Shown here: positions 55,400 through 64,000 of the stretch, in pieces
Layout: each line of letters begins with the position of its first letter
Numbering within the stretch: the stretch's first letter is position 1
Source: Gongronella butleri
Lineage: Eukaryota; Mucoromycota; Mucoromycetes; Mucorales; Cunninghamellaceae
NCBI GenBank assembly: GCA_025201375.1
Contig: JAIWZP010000043.1
Location: forward strand, 124,001-188,000
Reading direction: 5' to 3'
Length of the DNA stretch: 64,000 bases
Translations under genes and position numbers: made by a program
The notes under the pieces: model-generated
What the model was told of the DNA's origin: nothing
Databases searched by the model: none
What the model saw: only the letters and a program-made list of their open reading frames with translations

Positions 55400-56414
55400 G
55401 TTGGGCAAAAGATCAGAGAGGAACAGAGAAACCAGAAAAAGGACTTGAACTGATTGAATTGAAATTGTAAAAAAAAAAAAAAAAAAAATCACTACGAGAA
55501 ATCCATGCTTTTATACCTTTTTGTTTCCATGGTAATTGTTTACAATAGAACATATTTAATCAGTTTACGTGTGTCAAGCAATTGCCCAATACACGACCAT
55601 GTCTTTTCATTATTTTTTTGCCCTCCGGTATTTTTAGGCTTGCAGATCAGCTAGCGCGTGTGCTATGGAGTCCCGGGTTTTAGCAATGTGGCGAAACAGG
55701 TGATGTTTGCATATTTTCCTCATGCATAGAGGACAAAAAAAGAACAAAACCATGCTTTGCACAGGGCCCTTGTTTTTTTTCCAGGGTCAACTCGCATGGT
55801 TTTGTCATGGCGAAGTATCCTTGTTACCCTGCATTATTTCTTGACGCGTTTTCGACCGTGTCGGGGCTCGGAGTGGCGCGTAAACGCGACATTTTGCGTG
55901 TGATGTGTGGTACAAGACACGCAATGCACGTCAATGGGCTTACCGTTGTGGTGGCAGGGCTGATCCGTCATTTGCGTCATGATCTGGCGATTAATGGTCT
56001 CATCTCCTCATCTATTGTGCTGGGGTCGTTGACAAAGATCTTGTCTCAGCCTTAAAATCCCACTGCTAAAAATAATGGACGCCGACGACGCCCCTCGAGC
56101 TCGCATCAAAACAAACGGAGCCTCACTTTTGGATGCGTTTAAAGCCACACCTGCTTGCAGGGACAGGACACAGCGCGCGTATTTTTAGGACCAGGCATTT
56201 TTGCCTATTTTATTCTCTTTCTTGTTGTTGAAACAGAGACGGATCATTGGGGCAACCAACAGATCATATGGCAAGTGACTTGTCGACAAAAATAATATTA
56301 AAAAAAAAAGAAGAATGGGAGGGTTTCTTCCGAGGAAAAGAAAAAAAAGGACGAAAGAGAGAAAAAGAGAGAGAGAACAACGACAAAGTTTGTCAAAAGA
56401 CGCGTTTTGCACAC
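55400..56414. other. Intergenic between members C and D
   Basis: An 82-codon plus-strand frame at 55,807-56,055 has no signal peptide, no family match and ordinary composition; it is not called. Nothing else was recognised. Confidence 0.4.
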
Positions 56415-57154
56415 CTAGTACACCCCGGGAATAGCCTCGGGACATGTGTGCGCGTCGGGGCTGACTGAGCAGTCGCGCGAGTACTTGCAGCAGCGGATAC
56501 AGAAGCGATCTGCCGCAGGCTCAAGGAAAGCAGCAAAGAAATGGTCCCCATTGCACATGACTTTGATGTGTCTGGGCACATCCAAAGAAAAGAAATATAA
56601 AAAAAAAAAAGTGAAAAAAGTGAGGCGCGGCCGTCATCCAATTGCCAAATTGATCGACTTGGTGCATGATTCCCATGCACCCATCGGGCGTGGGTCCCCC
56701 TCCTTTTTTTTCTTTTTGCCCAGCATGCTTCATCTTACGTGTAGTCATAGAGACCACCCTGATCCGTAGACTTGAGACCATATTTTGAGCGATCAATGCG
56801 GCCCGTCACTTGCTCATAATGCTCCGTGTCATTGAGAAGGTAATGCGCCGACGTGATGAAGCCATTGGGGAATTTGCGCTTCGAATTGGAAAGACTGGCC
56901 TTGGTACATCGAGGCACACCCTGATCAAGAGTCCCAGAAACACTGTCGCCATAGCGGGGTGGCATGAACATCTGCGCAAGATCAAAAAAAAAGAGATAAG
57001 CCCATGTTTGTCTCAATCAAGGGGTTAAAAAAATGACACGCACACAAAAAGCATCGACACCTGTGAATTGGAACGTGTACGTCGTGTTTGGGTAAGGCAC
57101 GGCAGCCACAGCAGAAACAAGGCACGCAACCAAAGCAACAATGAAGCTCTTCAT
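56415..57154 (-). CDS. Eight-cysteine secreted protein, family member D (divergent)
   Basis: Three exons on the minus strand: 57154-57044, 56971-56739, 56571-56415; 166 aa. Signal peptide MKSFIVALVACLVSAVAA. The dibasic Kex2-like site of members A-C is missing: the mature end reads VPYPNTTYTF with an N-glycosylation site. All eight cysteines are kept (DAFC, PRCTK, VMCNG, FCIRCCKYSRDC, HTCPEA). Intron 1 lies three codons earlier than in B and C (after DAFC, donor GTGCGT), although the protein length between the motifs is unchanged, so the intron appears to have slid. Intron 2 is at the same place and phase as in C. The C-terminus (PGVY) is shorter. Confidence 0.9.
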
Positions 57155-58139
57155 GATTTTCAATAGTAAAAAGGGTAACCAGCACCTGAACTCTTGCTCC
57201 CTGCCTTCCTTTTATTTGATTTTAAGCTGTGTCACACGCACCAGCATCTCATTTGATGAGGCGTCACTGCGCCCAATTGCTGAAAACGGCGATCTAGAAG
57301 GCAAACATGATCGACGTGTGTTTCTTGCAAGCATTTTTCTTTTATTTTTTTTTTCAATCTCTGTCGAATAGTCGCGTTGATGACGATTCATTTGCACCAA
57401 TTCCTGTTCATTCATCGTGTCTTGCTTTTGATAAAACGAGCAATTCCAATACACAACCTGTTTCCACTTTGTTTTTACCCCGGATTTTCTCAAAGGACTG
57501 CGCCTTGGTCTTGATCAAACTCGACCCAAAATTAGGGAATTTCCATTTGTCTACTAGTGGCTCGAACTGTCAGGCGTGCAAATTCTTTTTTTGCTTCATC
57601 TTTTACTCAAAATGTTTCAAAATCACCCGAAAATAGAGACTTTTTGTCGCCAGACACTATCCATCTGCCTGCTTCGCCTCCTTTTATTTTTCCTCAAAAA
57701 GACAATTTTCAGGGAACGAGATCCTAAAAATAAGTAAAAGTGGAAAAATTGTCGCCAATTGGCAATTGAAGATGCCCGCGCACGCGCGCTCGCGCGTCAC
57801 ACAAGCTAGATCATCTGAGCGACCATTCTTGAAAACGGACAATTGCTCAGCTGCGCATCCTACCGTTGCTTTCGCCTGTTTATGGCAACGCGCACACGGC
57901 TCAAACTATCAATGGCCCAAAATCATTGGAAAACGTGTTTTTTGCATGATTGGACACTACCATAGGCCACTTGGCGTACATCATGTGCTTTAAACAATTG
58001 ACAGTCATTTGCGGTGCATTAAAAGTACAGATCAATTACTTGGTTGCCGAGAAATTCCGTAAAAAGCGTTTTTGGGGGGTTTCTGGTTACATGTCAAAGA
58101 ATTTGCAACTTGTAACACGGACATTTACTCTGTGAATTA
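57155..58139. other. Intergenic, upstream of member D
   Basis: Only a weak TATA-like ATAAAAG near 57,207 (minus strand). No gene seen. Confidence 0.4.
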
Positions 58140-58870
58140 ATGTTTTCAAGGTTTTTTTTTGTTCTAATGAGTCCACCGCGAGGTTGCTGCAGCCACTGGA
58201 TGGCGCGCAATCGCCATTTTCGAAAATGGTGACTTTGCCAATGGGTGCAGTCGAGGACCGGAAAACCGTGAAATGTAGTCCTCGGATGGCCACGCCACTT
58301 CAATAACATAATACACCCACCGCATTCACCGATAAAAATGCAATAAAAACCATGTGCTTATTGACTGCCTTTCGCATAAAACGCGAAAAACGGCAAATTT
58401 TCACTCCAAGGTAAACTCGACGAAGATTGGTGTCAGCGCCTTGCAAGTTATATCACCAGAAAGAGTTTAACGTGAAGCGTGTGACGACACCGATAAAATT
58501 TGAAAAAAAGCGTATTTTGGCATTTTTGACACTGTTTCAAAATCATATGTATTTTTCGACGCGTCAGAAGCCGCGTCAGTCGGCGAGTTACACGCGTCTG
58601 TTCCTAATCAAATCCATGCTTCTGGAACAGCTCTTGCCAGTGGATGCGGCACCGCAGCTCTATGGACGCATTTTTCCCGTGCAATTCGCTATTGAAAATA
58701 AATCTAAAATTGCACATTGATTTCCAACGACCAGATCGATCACGCTCTTTTCTGGTAATTTTCCGTCGTTCAACTATGCGACGCGTCTCCTGTGCAAGTT
58801 TGGTGCCATTCTGCGGACCCACTTTTTCGATTTCTTCTCGCGTGCTCAAACAGCTCATTTTTTATTTGTG
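58140..58870 (-). repeat. Dispersed repeat family B, copy 4
   Basis: Reverse-orientation copy. Reading the minus strand it has GTGGGTCCGCAGAATGGCAC (as copy 3), the head with CGAATTGCACGGGAAAAATG, a degraded hairpin region near 58,556-58,580, and the terminal part with GGCGATTGCGCGCCATCC. The head region translates like copies 1 and 2 (FRFIFNSELHGKNAS). Boundaries approximate. Confidence 0.62.
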
Positions 58871-59888
58871 TGTACTGTTACTGTAGTGACCCGCGACAGC
58901 CGTGACCCAAGGTCCCATCGTTATTTAAAGGCTGCTCTTTCTCGTTGAGACGCGTTTCGGGGTTACAAAGCAAATTTGTTTTCGAGGACGTGGCGAAAAA
59001 CGGCTAACTTTGGAAAATTGCACTTCTCGATCAGTTTTGGCCACACATTAGGCACTAAATGATGTCATTCGACAGAGCATCTAATTTTGCTTCGTTTACA
59101 GTATCACATCTGGTCGCCGTGGTATCCATTGTCCAGTGCCGAGCAACTCGCGTGTGAAATTTTTGATCGCATCCTGTCAGTTTATAATTTTCGTTCATCG
59201 GGACAAATATGCTGGAAAGAAATGTTGTCCGCGCGCGTCTCTTTGTAGCGGTACAAGTTTCATGGGGTGCGTCCGCATATGGATCCGAGAAAATCGCGAA
59301 TGCCGCATTTTTTCCGTATTCTTGGTCGTTTTGTGACCAAAATTGTTCAGTTTACTGCGAAATCAGTGGAGACCGTATGCTTGAAATTGAATTCTGCCAT
59401 CTTTGCTGGGTTTTAGCAATTGGTGTCTCCAGAAGAATTGTTGTCGAGATCAAAAAAAAAAAAAAAAAAATCAGCGGAAATTCACGCAATTCATGATTTA
59501 AAGCCAACGATCGCCTGCTTGGAACTGAATTATGCCATCTTTGCGTGGTTTTTAGCAACCGGTGTCTCCAGCAGCAGAGTTGCTAAAAAGACAACCCCAA
59601 AAAAATCAAGTTCAATCTTCTTACTTGGAAAAAAACGAATTTACGAAAGAAAAAAAATAGTTTTTATTGTTTTTTGGACAACGGAAACCCCAATCCCGCC
59701 CTCACAATGACCCGCGTGCCCACTGGAGTGGTGCTAATTGTGAAATTTAAAAGTGCAAAAGTGCGTTTTGCGAGGTATGTGTAACCGAATTTCCAAGAGG
59801 CTAGGGGGTTCCAGTCGCTGCACATCGAGTCATTGCTACCGCTTGCCGTTGAATGTTTTTTTTTTCTTTTTTTTTCCAAAGGGACTAT
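58871..59888. other. Intergenic with short direct duplication
   Basis: Two diverged copies of a roughly 65-bp sequence (about 59,382-59,446 and 59,518-59,582) share GAATTnTGCCATCTTTGC and GGTGTCTCCAGmAG, separated by an A run. TACTGTA-like heptamers occur near 58,873. Otherwise no gene. Confidence 0.45.
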
Positions 59889-60344
59889 TTACACGAGGTC
59901 ATTTGTCCAATTGGCCGCCTGGATCTGCACTTCCACATCGCGTCGCGCCTTTGCAATGGCATCCACCTTTTTGCGCAGGCTTGGGATGTCAACGGTGGCA
60001 ATGTTGAGGATCTCCGTGCGACTGTAGCGATTGGCGGTAGTGTTGGCGTGATTGGACACGGTGGACAGGATGCCATGCTCACGAGCCAGTCTGTCGCGCT
60101 TGGCAATGGCGGCAGTCAGGGACATGCCATTCTCCGTCTTGGCGGTCAGGTTGGTGTTGTTGATCTTGGTAATCAGCTCTTCGTATTCACCCAACTTCAG
60201 ACGAAGCAACTTGAACAGCTCCTCGGGGTCCTCGGCGGGCTTGGTGCCGTCTTGAACGAGCGAATTGCTCACCAGGCGGTCCTTGAGTTCCTCAATCGAC
60301 TTGTTCAAGTCAGCGCGCAAAATCAGAGCCTCGGCAAGTTTCAT
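59889..60344 (-). CDS. DIP1984-family protein (bacterial-type)
   Basis: Single exon, 151 aa. The sequence follows the bacterial DIP1984 / DUF6847 family from end to end: MKLAEALILRADLNKSIEEL at the start, KPAEDPEEL, LITKINNTN, the RYSRTEI motif and the IQAANWTNDLV end. It is an all-helical coiled-coil protein of unknown biochemical role. Some entries in this family carry the name septicolysin, but nothing here shows a toxic activity. There is no signal peptide. Absence of introns, a bacterial family signature and repeat-rich surroundings suggest horizontal acquisition, though the fungal TATA box upstream and ordinary local composition indicate it is settled and expressed. Confidence 0.88.
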   Translation of the reverse strand: MKLAEALILRADLNKSIEELKDRLVSNSLVQDGTKPAEDPEELFKLLRLKLGEYEELITKINNTNLTAKTENGMSLTAAIAKRDRLAREHGILSTVSNHANTTANRYSRTEILNIATVDIPSLRKKVDAIAKARRDVEVQIQAANWTNDLV

Positions 60345-61155
60345 AGCATAGATGCGGCGTCCGGCAGTACCAAAAGGAAAGAAGGGACCAGCAGGGTATG
60401 AAGGGAAAAAAAAAAAAAAAAAGAGAAAAAGTAACTTGATGTGAAAAAAAAAAAAACAAAGAAAAATCGCGCGAGCTCCCTCCTTTTATAGATGAAACGC
60501 GTCCGAATACTGTAGCAAGCTGCGGTACGTTACACGGTTGATTCTAAGCTGCGACAAGCATGCAAAAGGGATGGAGCCTTACCAAAAGCAGCGACAAGAC
60601 CGAGACTATCAAAAAGATGAGCATCTTGGGCGGTGCACCTCAAGACTGTGGCGTTTATTTGTAAACGGCTGCCACAGGAGCCACGTCTCAGACGCTGGCG
60701 ACTCGGTGGACGCATTCCAGCTATAAAATCAGAAAGCAATGGCAAGAAAACAGAGAAAAAAAAAACCTCATTTTGGCAAGTGGACGCGTGTGAAAGCAAA
60801 TGGAGACCGAGATGCTGCTTGGCTCATGATGCAAGGCAACCTGGGTCACCATGGGAACAATTGGCGTCATTCTTTCTGGCACATTTTCAAGAAAAAAAAA
60901 AAAAAAGACGCCCCTGCCGAGGCGTGTCTTTTTGTAGCGCGTTTCGCTCTTTGTAACGTTGAATAGATTGAAAATACCAGTAGGAAAATAAAAAACCCGC
61001 CATTGTCTGTGCCCTGGCATCAAATCAGGTGCCCTTTGTCTCCGCCCGGGAAAAAAAAAAAAAAAAAAGAGCCAATCTCTCCCACGGAGGCTGGGCTCTC
61101 TTTTTCTCTCTCACTCTCTCATTTTTTTGTTTGTTTTACCGGCTCTTTGGAAGTC
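60345..61155. promoter_or_regulatory. Divergent region, DIP1984 gene / nucleoside hydrolase
   Basis: Contains the TATA box of the DIP1984 gene, several A runs, and pyrimidine-rich sequence before the nucleoside hydrolase ATG. Short frames between 60,530 and 61,020 overlap on both strands and are not convincing. Confidence 0.45.
60483..60490 (-). promoter_or_regulatory. TATA box of DIP1984-family gene
   Basis: CTTTTATA on the plus strand (TATAAAAG on the minus strand), about 139 bp before the start codon at 60,344. Confidence 0.45.
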
Positions 61156-62136
61156 ATGACGCGCATCCCTGTTTGGCTGGACTGCGATCCTGGGCATGAT
61201 GACGCCATGGCGATCATGCTTGCTGCGTATCATCCTGATTTGCATTTGCTTGGGATTTCCACTGTTGCGGGCAATCAGACGGTGGACAAGACGACCATAA
61301 ACGCGGCGCGGATTCTCAAGGCTGCGGGCATTGAGGGTGTCCGAGTCGTTGCGGGCGCTGGAAAGGCATTGATGCGACATTCGGCTGTTGATGAAGAGAT
61401 CCATGGCGACACTGGACTAGATGGGACGGATTTGCTTCCAGAATTGGACGCGTCGTACCTATACCCCAAGGACAAAAAGGCGATCCAGGTGATGGCCGAG
61501 GCGATTCTGGGATCGGATGAGCCCGTGGCACTTGTGGTAACGGGCACCATGACAAATGTGGCGCTGCTGGTGACAGTGTACCCAGAAGTGGTGCCCAAGC
61601 TGCGATGCTTGTCGTTCATGGGCGGCGCCTTGCTGGCAGGCAACCGGTCGCCCGTTGCTGAATTCAATCTGTTGAGCGACCCCGAGGCGGCACAGATTGT
61701 GCTGACAAGTGGAATTGACAATATCGTGATGGTGCCCTTGGATGTGACACACACCGCATTGGTCAATGACAAGGTGCTCGATCTCCTGGCAAAGGCAACA
61801 GACGTAATCAATCCACGATTCCATCGCCTCGTGCGCGATTTGCTTCTTTTTTTCAAATCAGGCTACGAATCGGCTTTTGGCTTCAAGAATGGCCCCCCAT
61901 TGCATGATCCGCTGGCCGTGGCCTACCTCGTCATGCGCAGTGGCTTTGAGGAACGATATTTACGCGTCGACGTCGACCATGTGTCACCATTGTGTGCTGG
62001 ACAGACCGTCGTCGATGTGTGGAATGACAGCAAGCTTCCCAAGAATTGCTGGGTCACCACCAAGGTCGATGTTGACCAATTTTGGTCCTTGATGGCCAAT
62101 GCTTGGACGGAGGCTGCGCGTCGTTCCCCTGTGTAA
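61156..62136 (+). CDS. URH1: Inosine-uridine preferring nucleoside hydrolase
   Basis: Single exon, 326 aa, full length for the family. The calcium-binding N-terminal signature is DCDPGHDD (residues 9-16), followed by GISTVAGN. The central TGTMTNVALL and FMGGALLAGN blocks and the C-terminal PPLHDPLAVAYL, with the family's catalytic-site histidine and metal-binding aspartate, are intact. It hydrolyses ribonucleosides (uridine in yeast Urh1) to base and ribose in the cytosol, feeding pyrimidine salvage. The start is the ATG at 61,156, directly before the conserved first strand; the longer upstream frame is low-complexity. Confidence 0.95.
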   Translation: MTRIPVWLDCDPGHDDAMAIMLAAYHPDLHLLGISTVAGNQTVDKTTINAARILKAAGIEGVRVVAGAGKALMRHSAVDEEIHGDTGLDGTDLLPELDASYLYPKDKKAIQVMAEAILGSDEPVALVVTGTMTNVALLVTVYPEVVPKLRCLSFMGGALLAGNRSPVAEFNLLSDPEAAQIVLTSGIDNIVMVPLDVTHTALVNDKVLDLLAKATDVINPRFHRLVRDLLLFFKSGYESAFGFKNGPPLHDPLAVAYLVMRSGFEERYLRVDVDHVSPLCAGQTVVDVWNDSKLPKNCWVTTKVDVDQFWSLMANAWTEAARRSPV

Positions 62137-62356
62137 ATTATATATTAATTCATAGAATACTTATAAAATGTGACTTTGCCCCCCCCCATCTTTTGGTTTT
62201 TTTTTTTTTTTGCATGATGACAGGCGAGAAAAAAAAGGGCAATGAAGAGCGGGGTTTTAAATTGACCCGTTGGTTTGCCATCAAAACTTGTTGTTTTCAT
62301 TTTCTTTCGTTTTCCCGCCCTATTTGCGTCTTTTTTTTTTTCTTTTTTTCCCCACC

Positions 62357-64000
62357 ATGGCCAACGATCCTGTTGACAAAGCGCCCGAGGACCTCAATCG
62401 CAAGCGATCCATTGACACTGCACAGGCTGACCTGAGTGATGGTAAGAAAAAATGAATAGGAAAACGTCGCAGGGCCTAAATTTTCGCATTTTTTTTTTCT
62501 GTAGACGACGACGACCTTGGGCCTATGCCTATGCTGCCCACGGACGCCGACCAGGAAGCCTCACGCAAGAAGAAGCGAGGTAAGAACTCTGGACAACCGA
62601 CAGTGGTGACGAAAAACGAGGAATGATGGTCCATTTATACTTTTTTTTCGTCATTTCTAGTCTTGCCGCACGAGCAGCTCTATTTGGCGCAGCTGCCGTC
62701 GGCCGACATGTACGAGACCAGCTACATGCATCGAGACACGCTGAATCAAGTGGCTGTGACAAAGTAAGGCCAATTCACAGATGTAAAATACTTGACACAA
62801 CGCAAAAGAAATTGACTCGCGCCGCGTCGTTTTTTTTTTTTTTACTTCTTTTTTTCTACAGGAACGACTTTATTATCACGACCTCGGCGGACGGCCACTT
62901 GAAGTTCTGGAAAAAGACGCCCACTGGTATCGAATTTGTCAAGCATTACCGCGCACACATGGCTAGCATCAGCGGTCTCAGCTTGTCCGCGGATCACGAG
63001 CTGGTCGCCACCATTGCCGAGGACATGGCATTGAAGGTGTTTGACGTCACCAATTTTGGTAAGAACCAATTCGAGAGGAGAGCTTCATTGAGATGCTCAT
63101 CCGCCTCTTTTGATATTGCAGACATGATCAATTTCATCAAATTGCCTTACAAGCCCAAGAGCGTGTGTTGGATCCATCAAAAGGGCCAGGCTCAGGCCTT
63201 GGTTGCTGTGTAAGTATGGTGTGCTTGGCCTTGCGTGAGCGAAAACAAGGGTCAAAAATGGGAAATTGCTCACTTTTTTCTTATTTTTTTTTCTCTTTTA
63301 TTATTTTTGCAGGTCCGAATTGGACACGCCCAACATCCACATCTACGACGGTCGATCGGATGGCGTGCCACTGCACACGCTGTCCAAGATGCACGCCAGC
63401 CCTGTGCACATCATCCAATACAATTCGCGTTTTAATTGCGTCATCTCCGTGGATGCGCTTGGCATGATCGAATACTGGTCGCCCGAGGACCCATTTGACT
63501 TGCCCACCAGTGTGGATTTCGAAATGAAGTCCCAGACCGACTTGTACGAATTTAGAAAGGTAAAGAAATGAACAAAAATATGGAATATGAGATCTCATTG
63601 TATTGTTTTATACGCGTCGTGTCTTTTTTTTTAGTGTAAATCTATTCCCACGTGTGTCGTATTCTCGCCCGATGAGTCGCAATTTGTCACCATGAGCTTC
63701 CCCGACCGCCAAGTTCGGTTATTCAAGATGGCGACCGGCAAGATGTACCGCAAATATGACGAAAGCTTGCAAACCATTAGCGAGATGCAGCAGGTAGGCG
63801 ATTTTCTGTGACCATGGGGACCTATTTGGAATCGCGTTCTCATGATGAACTTTTTTTACTAGGCCGGCACAAGCATCCACAAGCTGGACGACATGGAATT
63901 TGGCCGTCGTCTGGCCGTGGACCGCGAATTGGAAAAGACGTCACAATCCCAGTACGTCAATGCCGCATTTGACGATTCGGGCAACTTTGTCGTCTATGGC
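62357..64000 (+). CDS. PPWD1: WD40-cyclophilin (PPWD1/Cyp15-like), 5' part
   Basis: Eight exons visible: 62357-62441, 62505-62579, 62661-62763, 62862-63058, 63122-63209, 63313-63559, 63635-63793, 63863 to beyond the window. Phases agree throughout; 343 codons are seen. After an acidic/basic N-terminus comes [20 protein letters not shown], then [20 protein letters not shown] and WD40 repeats ([58 protein letters not shown]). In this family four WD40 repeats are followed by a cyclophilin peptidyl-prolyl isomerase domain, which must lie past the window edge. PPWD1 is a nuclear spliceosome-associated isomerase. Confidence 0.94.

Noticed and set aside
55807..56055. 82-codon frame between secreted family members C and D
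   Set aside because: It starts with ATG but lacks a signal peptide, family motifs or promoter signals; its length is within chance expectation.
1..64000. tRNA and rRNA genes
   Set aside because: No convincing tRNA T-arm/A-box pairs or rRNA segments were noticed by eye; a tRNAscan-SE and Rfam run would settle this.

Overview
This is a 64-kb stretch of a fungal nuclear chromosome. Genes are dense and on both strands, most carry several short GT-AG introns with long poly-T or poly-A runs, and the gene set is fungal: glycogen phosphorylase, SKP1, BCP1, GPN1/Npa3, Deg1/PUS3, and a p67phox-type NoxR. A Frizzled-like receptor that keeps its cysteine-rich domain, a PX-AGC kinase, a Mucoromycota-looking transcription-factor domain and the intron density point to an early-diverging fungus (Mucoromycota or a neighbouring lineage). 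That placement is inference; no rRNA or mitochondrial marker is present. I rebuilt exon structures by hand, and in every gene called with confidence the reading frame closes across all splice junctions. LAYOUT. 0.3-15.2 kb is ordinary gene space: a Ca2+-regulated mitochondrial carrier (+), a PH/coiled-coil protein (-), a fungal transcription-factor-domain protein (+), glycogen phosphorylase (-) and tRNA pseudouridine synthase PUS3 (+). 15.2-21.3 kb is repeat-rich: a dispersed repeat, a frame-broken acidic/RGG locus, an unrecognised degenerate gene, a 350-bp-armed inverted repeat and a ~496-bp tandem array. 21.3-43.1 kb is again gene space: a Frizzled-like receptor (+), an 86-aa protein (-), a dienelactone hydrolase-family protein (-), an F-box protein (+), BCP1 (-), SKP1 (+), a PX-AGC kinase (+), GPN1 (-) and NoxR (+). 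43.3-60.4 kb is an accessory region: two divergent small secreted proteins, a second copy of the tandem array, a cluster of four paralogous eight-cysteine secreted proteins, further dispersed repeats, and a bacterial-type DIP1984-family gene. 61.1-64 kb returns to conserved genes: a nucleoside hydrolase and the 5' part of a WD40/cyclophilin (PPWD1) gene, cut by the window edge. HOW THE GENES RELATE. These are eukaryotic single-gene units, so shared function is limited. SKP1 and an F-box protein lie within 4 kb of each other and could meet in SCF ligases. NoxR implies an NADPH oxidase elsewhere in the genome. The secreted genes and the DIP1984 gene sit among repeats and have TATA boxes 70-140 bp upstream, whereas I did not notice such boxes at the housekeeping genes. 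Most unusual: the CRD-bearing Frizzled-like receptor, the secreted cluster with a 2-2-1-0 intron series, and two repeat systems (a hairpin-bearing dispersed family with four copies, and two related tandem arrays 27 kb apart).
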